Assembly (NCBI GenBank): GCA_964600785.1
Contig: CAZRKH010000107.1
Location: forward strand, 1 to 23,904
Length of the DNA: 23,904 nucleotides
DNA from: M30B53 sp964600785
GTDB lineage: Bacteria > Planctomycetota > Planctomycetia > Pirellulales > UBA1268
Direction of reading: 5' to 3'
How positions within the stretch are numbered: the first letter of the stretch is position 1; each line of letters starts with the position of its first letter. The translations under genes were made by a program, and so were the position numbers. Shown here one piece after another: positions 8,645 to 16,900 of this stretch. Under the pieces are notes generated by a model. The model made no database searches. It was not told where the DNA came from and was given only the letters and a program-made list of their open reading frames with translations.

Positions 8645-9775
8645 ATGCTGCCGTCGGTGCTTGCGAGCCTGTCGCTGGCCGAACCGTGGATGCTCGGCTT
8701 CCTCGCGGCGGTCGCCTTGCCACCGCTGGTCGCCTGGCTCGCCCGCCCGCGGCCGAGGGTCGTGGGACTGGCCACGGTGGCCCTCGTGATCCGCGCCGCC
8801 CGGGGCCGCGGGATCGCCCGGCGGGTCGTCGACTGGCTGCCGACAATCGCCCGCATGGTGATGGTCGCGGTCATGGCAGTGGCCGCGGCGGTGCCCGGCT
8901 TCACACCCGAAAGTCCGACGGCCGCCAATGAGCCGGAGGAGCCGCGAGCCCTGCCGCTTGTCGTCGTGCTCGATGGCTCGCCGGGGCAGACCGCCTCGCG
9001 GGCGGTGCGAGCCGCGGCGGCCGCCTGCGACCCCGACGAGCGACGCTGGCGGGTTCGCTTGGTCGATCCCGCCGATGAAGGCGAAGCCGAGGAAGCCTGT
9101 CGCGAGGCGGCGATCTGCGTGGCAAGCGACGGGGTTGTGAGTCGCCGGCTCCGCCGGCAGCTCGAGGCGATGCTCTTGGGTGGCGGTGGGCTGGTGGTGT
9201 TGCCCTCGCCGCGACCGTCCGCCGATGCACAAACGCTCGACTGGCTTCGTGGGGTCGCGGGGATCGAACGGGTCGAGCGTGCCGCCGACAGCGAGAGCCG
9301 GCCGCTCGACTCCGCGGGGCTCGAACTGCGTCTGGGCAGCGAGGCCTGGCTGCCGTTTGAGCCGATACCCGGGCCCCGCGGCGACGTCCCGGCCCGCCTG
9401 GAGTTTCGCCCGAACCCGAGCCCCGGCATGGCCGCATCGCTCGGCACCCCGGTCCCGCTGCTGCGACGCCGAGCCGATGCGGCGGTGGTGGTGGCCTGGC
9501 GCGGGGTGGCCGCCGGACGGATCGCCGTCTCGGCCGAGCCCTGGTCCGTCGGGGCCGCTCGCGACCTCGTCGCCTGGCCGGCATTCGTGCCGCTGGTCGA
9601 CCACACGCTCACCGCGGTGCTCCCGACGAATCCCGCTCGACGGCCGGCCGCGACGGCATGGCTGGCTCGCACCAACCTCGCCGGGCTGTGCCTGCTCGTG
9701 GCTCTCGTGCTCGCCGCGGCCGATCCCATGCTGCTGCTCGTGCGTGGACAGGGCGGGGGAGGGTCGCGTCGATGA
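8645..9775 (+). CDS. BatA-type membrane protein with degenerate VWA-like region
   Basis: Predicted 376-residue inner-membrane protein. The N-terminus (about residues 10-85) matches the BatA/aerotolerance N-terminal domain: WMLGFLAAVALPPLVAWLAR, an Arg-rich cytoplasmic loop, then MVMVAVMAVAAAVPGF. A soluble region follows, with PLVVVLDGSPG at about 110 where a von Willebrand A MIDAS (DxSxS) would lie; only part of it is present. A second alpha/beta-like stretch contains GGGGLVVLPSPR. One helix near the C-terminus (GLCLLVALVLAAA) would anchor the end. ATG 8645 has AAGGA 8 nt upstream. It ends in a 4-nt overlap with the next gene. Presumed partner of the upstream MoxR ATPase. In planctomycete operons of this type a DUF58 gene normally precedes it. 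Confidence 0.75.
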   Translation: MLPSVLASLSLAEPWMLGFLAAVALPPLVAWLARPRPRVVGLATVALVIRAARGRGIARRVVDWLPTIARMVMVAVMAVAAAVPGFTPESPTAANEPEEPRALPLVVVLDGSPGQTASRAVRAAAAACDPDERRWRVRLVDPADEGEAEEACREAAICVASDGVVSRRLRRQLEAMLLGGGGLVVLPSPRPSADAQTLDWLRGVAGIERVERAADSESRPLDSAGLELRLGSEAWLPFEPIPGPRGDVPARLEFRPNPSPGMAASLGTPVPLLRRRADAAVVVAWRGVAAGRIAVSAEPWSVGAARDLVAWPAFVPLVDHTLTAVLPTNPARRPAATAWLARTNLAGLCLLVALVLAAADPMLLLVRGQGGGGSRR

Positions 9776-11361
9776 CCACGGCATTTTTCATCACCGGGTT
9801 CACCGGAATCGTCGCAGCCCTCGCCGTCGCGACGTTCGCCACGGGGGATGCCACGGGCGGGTGGCAGGTTGCCTGGCAGTGGCATCTCCCCACGGTGACG
9901 ACGGTGGTGCTTGCGGGGGTGGTTGCGGCGGTGGCCGCCGGGCGGCACGCGGGCCGCTTCAGGCTGCTCACCGCGGCCCGGCTGATCATGCTTACCGGCA
10001 TCGTGGTGATGCTCAGCGGACTCTCCCGTGGAAGGCAGGAGCCCCCTGCCGGTCGCTCGCCGCCGCCCGGCGGCCCGCGGCTGCTGGCAGTCGAGGCTCC
10101 GCCGCTGGCCTGGCCCGGCGACCGGATCGTGGTGCGTGTGTTGGCTGTCGGCGGAACGACCGACGTTGAATCGAGCGGGAGCCCGCCAACGGTGCGGCTG
10201 CTGGAAATCGATTCGAAGGCGGATCCCGCCCGTCCTCGCCCGCCGCGAGAACTCGCCACCGCGACCCTCGAGCCTGGCGACCCGTCCGGTGACGAGGCCG
10301 ACGACCGAGAGCGTCTGCTCCTTGGCGATCTGGAATGGACCGCCGAGGCGGGCGTGGATGAACTTGCCGTGGAGCTTGCCGGCACCACGCCTGACCGCAT
10401 CGATTGCCGGGTGGCGACGCGGCCGATCCGTCTGCTCGAGGTCGCCGAACTGGCCGACTGGAACGCCCGCCACCGTCATCGCGCCATCAACGACGACCCC
10501 TGGATCACGGCCACGCGACACCTCCGCCACCACGCCCTCGCAAGCGACCCACTGCCCACCGACCCGACCGCCTTCGCCCGCTACGACGCGGTGATCCTCG
10601 GCTGCCTCGAGCCGAGGAACCTTCCGCCGGGCTTTGCCGAAGGCCTGCTCGAAGCAGCCGCCCGCGACGGCATCGGCATCGTGTGGTCACTCGACGGACG
10701 CTGCGACCTCGGGGCAATCAGCCGCTCGCCGCTGGGCCGGCTGCTGCCGGTCTCCCCCACAGCCCCCGCGATACGCGGGCCGGCCAGCCGCGGCGTGGCG
10801 GTCGAGCCCGCCCCTGCCGCCGGCGGCGAGCCCTGGCTGGCAGAACTCCTCGGCCGCGGGCAGAACCCGCTTGCCGACCTCTTCCTGCCTTGCCGCACGC
10901 AGCCCGCGGGTGACACCGCACGGGTGCTCATCGAGTGCGGTGGTGGGAACGGAAGCCCCCGCTCCGAGGGCGGACCGTGGCCGGTGGTCATTGCCGACCG
11001 CTCTGACGCGGCGAGGGTCGTCGCCTTCCTCGGGGATACATGGCGGTGGCGGGGCGACGGGCGGGGAGCGGCCATGGACCAGACATGGCGTGCCGTGGTT
11101 CGCCATGTCGCCACACCGAGGCTGCTCGGGCAGGATCGATCAGACCACAGGACACACGAGTTCGCCGGGAGGGCCAAACGGGCCGGTAGCGGGCCGGCGG
11201 AGCGGCGGGCAGAGACGAAAGCCGGACCGCAGACGGCCGACCGGCTGCGGCTGTGGAACCATCCACTGCTGCTTGCGGCGGTGCTCCTGGCGGCGACAAG
11301 CAGCTGGTGGCTCTCGGCGAGCGGGCCGCCAACGACGCCTCGGCAGGGGAGGGAAGCGTGA
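9772..11361 (+). CDS. Membrane protein with GATase-like middle region
   Basis: Predicted 529-residue protein. Three N-terminal hydrophobic helices (AFFITGFTGIVAALAVATFA, VTTVVLAGVVAAVAAG, LIMLTGIVVMLSGL) are followed by an extracytoplasmic part. Around residues 215-320 the segment ARYDAVILGCLEPRNLPPGF and the stretch up to DGIGIVWSLDG resemble the class I glutamine-amidotransferase-like fold used by membrane proteins of MoxR operons. No catalytic Cys-His-Glu set can be made out, so it is presumably a non-enzymatic fold. A C-terminal helix (LLLAAVLLAATSSWWLSA) would place both ends in the membrane. The start overlaps the previous stop (ATGA) and the end overlaps the next start (GTGA), which strongly supports co-translation with its neighbours. 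Exact function unknown. Confidence 0.7.
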   Translation: MTTAFFITGFTGIVAALAVATFATGDATGGWQVAWQWHLPTVTTVVLAGVVAAVAAGRHAGRFRLLTAARLIMLTGIVVMLSGLSRGRQEPPAGRSPPPGGPRLLAVEAPPLAWPGDRIVVRVLAVGGTTDVESSGSPPTVRLLEIDSKADPARPRPPRELATATLEPGDPSGDEADDRERLLLGDLEWTAEAGVDELAVELAGTTPDRIDCRVATRPIRLLEVAELADWNARHRHRAINDDPWITATRHLRHHALASDPLPTDPTAFARYDAVILGCLEPRNLPPGFAEGLLEAAARDGIGIVWSLDGRCDLGAISRSPLGRLLPVSPTAPAIRGPASRGVAVEPAPAAGGEPWLAELLGRGQNPLADLFLPCRTQPAGDTARVLIECGGGNGSPRSEGGPWPVVIADRSDAARVVAFLGDTWRWRGDGRGAAMDQTWRAVVRHVATPRLLGQDRSDHRTHEFAGRAKRAGSGPAERRAETKAGPQTADRLRLWNHPLLLAAVLLAATSSWWLSASGPPTTPRQGREA

Positions 11362-14189
11362 CCTCGTCGACCGCCGCATCAACGGGCCGGCACGATCCCG
11401 CCGCCGGGAGGCTTGCGCTGGTGATCGATCGCCTGACTCTGGCATCGACCGCCGCGGGTATTCTGGCGGCCGTTGGTCGGGGGCTGGCGGTGGCGGGCAT
11501 CGGCATCGTGGCGGCAGCCGCGGTCGACCTCTGGCTGCGTCCGAGCGGGCCGTGGGCCGGAGGCCTTGCCGCGGCGGTCGCGGGCGTGGCGGCGGGGGCC
11601 GTTTCGCTGTATCGCACAGCCCGCCCGCCGCAGCCGGCACGCCTGCGGACCGCAATCGCGATCGAGCGGGCCCACCCGGAGGTGGCCGGAAGGATCTCGC
11701 GAGCGATCGAGTTTGCCCGTGAGGCTCCCCTGGGTAGGCCGGGCCTGACTGCCGGCCTCGAGGAGACAGCGATGGCCGCGGCGGTCGAGGCGGTGAGGGC
11801 GACGGGCGAGTCGCCCGCAGGCTGGTTTTGGCGGGAGCTGCGACCCGCCACGGGAGCCGTGCTTACTGCGGTGATGCTCTGGGGTGGCATCGCCCTGGCC
11901 CGCGGCAGCCTCGTCGAGCCCTGGCAGCGTGCCCTGCGGCGACAGCTGCAGGGGCTCACGACCGAGGGCTGGCCGACCGAAGCGGGGTTCTCCCAAGGCC
12001 GGCCGGTCGTGCTCGGCGAGACCGCACAGGAGGCGACCGGACTTCTCTTCGCCGAGATCGAACGGCTCGAGCGGGCCTGGCAGGGCGATGCTCCGCCGCC
12101 GCTGGAGCCGCTGGCTCGCTCGGCGTCGGCGACGCTGGCTTTTTGGGAGACACGCCACGAAGGGCTGCTGGTGCTTCGCGAGTTCGCGGCCGGCCTGCTC
12201 GCGGCGGCCGACGCCGAGCGGGCCGACGACGTGCTGACGAATCTCGCCCGGCTGCTCCGCATCGGGCGGGCCGCGGCGGGCGTGGCGGAAGTCGCCGCGG
12301 CCTGCGGGCCGTTCACCGATCGTCTTCTCGAGGCCTTTGAGTTTGTCGCCGGGCGGCCGCCGTCGCAGCTCCCGCGACCCACGCGGGGCTGGCTCGACGA
12401 GGCCGCCGATCTCGATCGGCGACTTGCCAGACTGCTAGCCGAGGCCGGGCGAGATTCCATCGTCGCAAGCCCGGCCCCCTCACGCCCGGCCGCCGCGATC
12501 AGCACGCTCCTCGGCAGCATCGACGTTGCAACGCTCCACGCCGCAGCCAACGCGATCGAGGAGGGGCGGCTGTTTACCGCCGCCACCATGCTCGACGCGG
12601 CAGGCGAGCGGCTCACGGCAACGGCACGCACGCTCGGCATGCCGCCTCTGGCACGGCTTCCCGTGCAACGGCGAGCCGTCGGCCTGGAGCAAACGATCGC
12701 CGCACTCGGCCCGCCTCCGGGCTCTGAGCGGGCGGGGCCGCGGCCGCCGGGCGAATCGGCCCGCGGCAGACAGCCCGGTGACACGACGACGCCCCAATCC
12801 TTCGACGACGATACGGATAGCGGCGATGGCGGCACCAGCGATCGCCGCGACGACGAGTCCGGCAACGGCGACGGGAGCGGCGACAGGAGCGGCGATGGCA
12901 ACGGCAACGCGGGTGGCGAGGCGGGGCCGGGCGTTGCCGCCGCCGGGGCGACCGCGGCGGGGCCGGTCTGGATTCCACCGAGCGGGAAGCCGACACCGAC
13001 GTCGCGGCAGCCGCCGCCGGTGCCCGAGCGGTATCACCGCGCGATCGAACGCTACTTCCGCCGGCTCTCTGAGCCACCCGCCGGACCTCCGCCCGCCGAT
13101 CGGAGTGAGAACGACGCGTCACCAGAGGCGGCCACCCGCTCTCCGGCGGCAGACATGCTGCGGAGTCTGCTTGCCCTGGTGGCGCTGCAGGTGTCGGGCG
13201 ATGCCAGCGGCAACGACAAGCAGCCGGGACCGCATGAATCGCCCCCGCCACCGACGGCCGAGGAGGCCTCGCGGGCGGTCCGTCGCGGGCTCGACTGGCT
13301 CGCCTCGTCGCAGGCGATCGACGGCTCCTGGGGCTCGGGAAGGTTTGCCGGCAGCGTGGCGGTCACGGCCCACGGCGTGCTCGCCTTCGCCGCAAGCGGC
13401 AGCACCCCGGGGGGAGGCGTCGATGCCGCGACCGTTGACGACGCCGTCACCTTCCTCGTCGCAGCGAGTCGGCCAGACGGTCTGATCGCCGGCAACGAGG
13501 CGGCCGCCCACGGGCCGATGTATGCCCATGCTTATGCGATCCTCGCGCTCGCCGAGCTGCTCGGCGAGTGCGACCGCGACGAATTGCCGGCAATCCTCAG
13601 CCGCGGCTGCCGACTGATCGAGGCGGCCCAAAACGACGAGGGCGGCTGGCGGTATCAGCCACGACCGGGCGAGGCCGACAGCTCGGTCACCGCCGCGGTG
13701 CTCGTGGCACTCGAGGCCGCCGCCTCCGCGGGCGTGGCGGTTTCACAGCCGACCGTTGAGCGGGGCGTGGGCTACCTGCATCGCCTCCAGAATCCCGACG
13801 GTGGCTTCCGCTACCAGTCGGCCGCAGGCCCATCCGGCGCGGCCCGCACCGCCGCGGTGCTTGTGGCGCTGGGACTCGCCGACGCCGGCGACTCGCCCCC
13901 GCTGCGTCGCGGACGAGCCTGGCTGGCCGCCAATCCCGTGCGGCCAGGCCGGGCCGACGGCTACGCCCGCTACGGACTGCTGGCAACCTCCAATGCCGCC
14001 TGGCAGGAGGGTCCGCGAGCCTGGGCAGACTGGTATCGCTCGGTCGCCGGGGAACTGCTCTTTGAGCAACGGCCCGATGGTTCCTGGGCCGATCCCTCCT
14101 GCCCGGAATACGGCACTGCCGCCACCATTCTCTCACTCACGATGGCCAACGGGCTCGTGCCCGCCTTCGACCGCGGAGGACCGAGATGA
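11358..14189 (+). CDS. Membrane protein fused to prenyltransferase/squalene-cyclase-like repeat domain
   Basis: 943 residues. Residues about 30-85 contain two hydrophobic helices, then AIAIERAHPEVAGRISRAIE, a motif seen in the large membrane proteins of planctomycete MoxR operons (DUF4175-like in layout). A third helix (AVLTAVMLWGGIALARG) lies near 165-185, followed by an Ala/Glu/Leu-rich helical region to about 450. Residues 480-525 are Asp/Gly/Ser-rich low complexity, and VPERYHRAIERYFRRLSE follows at about 555. From about 634 to the end is an alpha-toroid repeat domain with blocks such as GLDWLASSQAIDGSWGSG, AAQNDEGGWRYQ, LHRLQNPDGGFRYQ and LLFEQRPDGSWADP. The cyclase DXDD motif is absent, so catalysis is doubtful. 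GTG 11358 has GGGAGGGA just upstream and overlaps the previous stop. A signal-peptide-like stretch at 13155 marks the probable fusion joint. Confidence 0.75.
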   Translation: MTSSTAASTGRHDPAAGRLALVIDRLTLASTAAGILAAVGRGLAVAGIGIVAAAAVDLWLRPSGPWAGGLAAAVAGVAAGAVSLYRTARPPQPARLRTAIAIERAHPEVAGRISRAIEFAREAPLGRPGLTAGLEETAMAAAVEAVRATGESPAGWFWRELRPATGAVLTAVMLWGGIALARGSLVEPWQRALRRQLQGLTTEGWPTEAGFSQGRPVVLGETAQEATGLLFAEIERLERAWQGDAPPPLEPLARSASATLAFWETRHEGLLVLREFAAGLLAAADAERADDVLTNLARLLRIGRAAAGVAEVAAACGPFTDRLLEAFEFVAGRPPSQLPRPTRGWLDEAADLDRRLARLLAEAGRDSIVASPAPSRPAAAISTLLGSIDVATLHAAANAIEEGRLFTAATMLDAAGERLTATARTLGMPPLARLPVQRRAVGLEQTIAALGPPPGSERAGPRPPGESARGRQPGDTTTPQSFDDDTDSGDGGTSDRRDDESGNGDGSGDRSGDGNGNAGGEAGPGVAAAGATAAGPVWIPPSGKPTPTSRQPPPVPERYHRAIERYFRRLSEPPAGPPPADRSENDASPEAATRSPAADMLRSLLALVALQVSGDASGNDKQPGPHESPPPPTAEEASRAVRRGLDWLASSQAIDGSWGSGRFAGSVAVTAHGVLAFAASGSTPGGGVDAATVDDAVTFLVAASRPDGLIAGNEAAAHGPMYAHAYAILALAELLGECDRDELPAILSRGCRLIEAAQNDEGGWRYQPRPGEADSSVTAAVLVALEAAASAGVAVSQPTVERGVGYLHRLQNPDGGFRYQSAAGPSGAARTAAVLVALGLADAGDSPPLRRGRAWLAANPVRPGRADGYARYGLLATSNAAWQEGPRAWADWYRSVAGELLFEQRPDGSWADPSCPEYGTAATILSLTMANGLVPAFDRGGPR

Positions 14190-15463
14190 ATCCGCGACTC
14201 ACCCCGCCCTTATTCGCGACGCTCTTCGCGGCGGCGGCTGTCTTCACCGCGTCGGTGGTGGCCGCCGAGCCGCTGCCGCTGGTGAGGGTCGAGTCTGAGC
14301 CGGCCGCGACACCGCCGGCGGTGCGACTGCTGCTGGCCGACCCGCTGCAGACCCAGTGGGAAACCGACGACGGCCGCCGGCTGCGGCTGCCTGCCGGGAC
14401 GATCCTCGCCTGGGGCCGCGCTCCACCACCGCCGGTCGGCCCGCAGCTGGCGTTGGTCGATGGCAGTCTGCTCGCCGGTGAGCCGCTGCAGTGGCGACCC
14501 GAAAGGGTCACCGTCGCGACGCCCACCCTCGGCATGATCGAGATTCCCGCGGCGATGGTGGCCGGATGGTCGCGGCACGGCCCGGTGGCAGCAGCGGCCA
14601 CGACCATCCCTCCGCGTCGCGATGGCTTCGCTGCGGGGGCCGGCGAGGCGACGGGCTTGAGGCTCGTGCTCGCCAACGGCGACCGCCTCGGTGGCCGCGT
14701 TGCCAAGGCCGACGACGAGCCGGGCCTGCGGCTTGAAACGAGACTCACCCGGGCAGCGGGCCCCGTGGTGAACCTGCCGTTTTCGCGGATCATCACAATC
14801 GACGCCGCCCGCGCCGCGCGGCTCCCGGCCGGCCGCTGGCTCGTGGGGCTGGCCGATGGCAGCCGGCTGGTGGCGACCGCCATCGAGGCGGTCGACGGCG
14901 GATACACGATCGAGGCGGGCTTCGGGAACGACCGTCCGCCGCGGCTCCGCTGCCCGAGCGGGGCGGTGACCGGGCTGATCGCCGTCGGCGGACGGGTGCT
15001 GCCCTTGGCAATCCTGGAGCCGGCATCCCCGGCATCATTTGAACAGTCGGAATCTCCGGGTTCGCCCTGGCCGGCAACCCGCGGGCGGTCGCTCGTCGGC
15101 GGTGAGAATCGGCTGCGTGGCGAGCCGGCCTTTACAGGATTGGGCCTGCATTCGGCGGCGAGAATCGGCTTCAGCCTGCCGCAGCCGGCAACGCGGCTGC
15201 TTTCCCGGGTGGGCATCGACGACACCGCGGGGCAGGGGGGCAGTGTGGTCGTTCGGGTGCGGGTCGCGGCGGCCGCGGGAGAGCCGCTCCGGGAGGTCTT
15301 CGCCAGCGACGTGCTGCGAGGCGACGACGATCCCCTCGCTCTCGACGTCGACCTCGGCGGGGCAGGGTTTGTGGAACTCGCCGTCGAGCCGACCGCCGAC
15401 GGCACCACGCTCGACCGCAGCCTCTGGCTCGATCCACGGGTGGTCCTCGCGGCCGAGGAGTGA
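14186..15463 (+). CDS. Exported protein with NPCBM-like C-terminal domain
   Basis: 425 residues with a Sec signal peptide (LFATLFAAAAVFTASVVAA, then EPLPL). The central part is beta-rich, with repeated short segments of the type LVLANGDRLGGRV and LVGLADGSRLVATAIEAVDG. The C-terminal 110 or so residues contain FTGLGLHSAARIGFSL, RVGIDDTAGQGGSVVVRV, an effector-like ASDVLRGDD and FVELAVEPTADGTTLDR. This is the typical run of the NPCBM domain, a putative carbohydrate-binding module often found on exported planctomycete proteins. Start ATG 14186 overlaps the upstream stop (ATGA), so it is the last gene of the operon; a small dyad over its stop may end transcription. Possible role: binding a surface glycan or a cell-wall component. 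The ligand is not known. Confidence 0.75.
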   Translation: MNPRLTPPLFATLFAAAAVFTASVVAAEPLPLVRVESEPAATPPAVRLLLADPLQTQWETDDGRRLRLPAGTILAWGRAPPPPVGPQLALVDGSLLAGEPLQWRPERVTVATPTLGMIEIPAAMVAGWSRHGPVAAAATTIPPRRDGFAAGAGEATGLRLVLANGDRLGGRVAKADDEPGLRLETRLTRAAGPVVNLPFSRIITIDAARAARLPAGRWLVGLADGSRLVATAIEAVDGGYTIEAGFGNDRPPRLRCPSGAVTGLIAVGGRVLPLAILEPASPASFEQSESPGSPWPATRGRSLVGGENRLRGEPAFTGLGLHSAARIGFSLPQPATRLLSRVGIDDTAGQGGSVVVRVRVAAAAGEPLREVFASDVLRGDDDPLALDVDLGGAGFVELAVEPTADGTTLDRSLWLDPRVVLAAEE

Positions 15464-15479
15464 ACGACTCCGGGTCGTT
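15463..15479. terminator. Compact dyad between convergent stops
   Basis: AACGAC and GTCGTT form a 6-bp stem with a 5-nt loop. The dyad spans the last base of the operon's TGA and the first two bases (on the minus strand, the last two) of the convergent gene's TAA. It is the only dyad between the two genes and could act in both directions, but it is short and lacks a proper U-tract. Confidence 0.3.
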
Positions 15480-16695
15480 ACGCCCCGAACTTGCCCAGCC
15501 GCAGGGCATGGCCCATCGCCAGCAGCATCAGGTGCTTCGCCGGGAAGATGCCGAGGCCACCCTGCAGGCAGTCCCGCTCACCAAAGGCGACGCAGCGGTC
15601 GGGCCTGCAGTTGGGCGAGGCGAGCAGCGTCGGCACCGGGTGCCAGGAGTGGCTCCGCAGCCTGCTCGGGGTGCTGTGGTCGCCGGTCACGATCAGCACC
15701 TCCGGGCCGAGCTCGGTCATTCTCGGGATCGCGGCATCGAGTTCTTCAATGCGACGGACCTTGGCCGCGAAGTCGCCGTCTTCACCGGTGGAGTCGGTGT
15801 ATTTGAAGTGCAGAAAGAAAAAGTCATGGTCGTCCCAGCACTTCGCGAGGGTGTCGATCTGTTCGGAGAGCGTCGTGCACTCGCCGACGAGCGTCATGCC
15901 CGCCAGCCGGGCGAGCCCCTTGTACATCGGGTAGACCGCGATCGCCGCGGCCCGCAGCCGGTAGAGTTCCTCGTAGCTCGGCAGCTGCGGCCGGTCGGCG
16001 AAGCCCCGCAGGGTCATGCCGTTGGCCTTCGGCTCGTCGGCGAGCAGCTGCCGCGATGCGGCGATGAAGGCGGCGGCAATCTCTGCGGTCCGCTCGGCGG
16101 CCGGATCGAGCGGCTGCGGGTCCAGCGGCGGCACGCCGGTCGCCTGCGGGGCGGTGTCGGCCACGCGACCATCGAGCCCCTCGCCGCGGAAGACGACCAC
16201 GAAGCGGTGTTCCTTGACCGGCCGCACAAAGACCTCGACACCCTCGATCTCGAGGCCCTGCAGCCGCTCGACGACCTTGAAGCTTTCCTCGGAGGGAATC
16301 CGCCCGGCCCGGCGGTCGGTGACAAGGCCGTTGGCATCGAGGCTGCAGAAGTTGCCGCGAGCCGCCACGTCGTGCGGCCCGAGTTCGAAGCCGATGCCGG
16401 TCGCCTCGAGGGCGCCGCGGCCGATACGGTAGGCCAGCGGGTCGTAGCCGAACAGGCCGAGGTGGCCCGGTCCGCTGCCGGGGGTGATTCCCGGCAGCAC
16501 CGGCTGGCTCGAGCCGAGTACGCCCGAGGCGGCCAGGGCATCGAGGTTGGGCGTGGAGGCCGCCTCGAGTTCGGTCGGCCCGCCCGGCTCGATCGGCAGG
16601 CCGCCGATGCCGTCGGCGACAAGCAGCACAATCTTGGAGTCGTTGGTCTCGGCAAGGTCACGCACGAGCTGGTGTTCGTCGAGCGGGGTGGGCAT
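15478..16695 (-). CDS. apgM: Cofactor-independent phosphoglycerate mutase, archaeal type
   Basis: Cytoplasmic glycolytic enzyme interconverting 3- and 2-phosphoglycerate. 405 residues, standard for the ApgM family (alkaline phosphatase superfamily). The metal-binding Asp28 is in VADGIGG. STPNLDALAASG matches the family. The nucleophile loop PGITPGSGPGHLGLFGYDP carries the serine at about 74. ARGNFC is the substrate-domain motif, and a C-terminal VTGDHSTPS holds metal ligands. Where many members have a GHDGD motif after the HxK segment, this protein has TGEDGD, so one expected metal ligand is Glu. ATG 16695 is preceded directly by GTG 16698; AGGAG lies 9 nt before the GTG and 12 nt before the ATG, so either could start. 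It is divergent from the phosphoglucose isomerase homologue. Confidence 0.93.
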   Translation of the reverse strand: MPTPLDEHQLVRDLAETNDSKIVLLVADGIGGLPIEPGGPTELEAASTPNLDALAASGVLGSSQPVLPGITPGSGPGHLGLFGYDPLAYRIGRGALEATGIGFELGPHDVAARGNFCSLDANGLVTDRRAGRIPSEESFKVVERLQGLEIEGVEVFVRPVKEHRFVVVFRGEGLDGRVADTAPQATGVPPLDPQPLDPAAERTAEIAAAFIAASRQLLADEPKANGMTLRGFADRPQLPSYEELYRLRAAAIAVYPMYKGLARLAGMTLVGECTTLSEQIDTLAKCWDDHDFFFLHFKYTDSTGEDGDFAAKVRRIEELDAAIPRMTELGPEVLIVTGDHSTPSRLRSHSWHPVPTLLASPNCRPDRCVAFGERDCLQGGLGIFPAKHLMLLAMGHALRLGKFGA

Positions 16696-16767
16696 CACGG
16701 GTGGCGGCTCCTGGGGTGTGCATCGGCAGCGTCGGCGGCGAAGGCTTCGATGCCTCGCCTGTGGCGG

Positions 16768-16796
16768 AGTGTCGCCGTGGCCGCCGGTGCCGTCAA
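16768..16796 (-). promoter_or_regulatory. Weak candidate promoter for phosphoglycerate mutase
   Basis: On the minus strand TTGACG (16796-16791) matches five of six bases of the -35 consensus. A weak -10 (GACACT, 16773-16768) lies after a 17-nt spacer, giving a leader of about 65 nt. The -10 is poor, so this is tentative. Confidence 0.22.
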
Positions 16797-16900
16797 ATCA
16801 CCCACGGGCTCTCCCGACAGCCTGCCGTGTCGATCACAATCTCGAGGCCCACACAGGCCCCCGAGCCGAGGAAGTTTCCTGTGCCACGAAGGAGATCCGC

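Noticed and set aside
10988..12907. Minus-strand open frame of 639 codons antisense to the fused membrane protein
   Set aside because: Ser/Ala/Arg/Pro-rich with no motif, signal peptide or RBS; explained by codon bias of the sense gene.
11358..14189. Active squalene-hopene cyclase
   Set aside because: The repeat domain has QxxxGxW-like blocks but no DXDD motif, and it is only about half the length of a true cyclase.
14137..15408. Minus-strand open frame of 423 codons antisense to the NPCBM-like gene
   Set aside because: Same compositional shadow pattern; the sense frame has a signal peptide and operon overlap.
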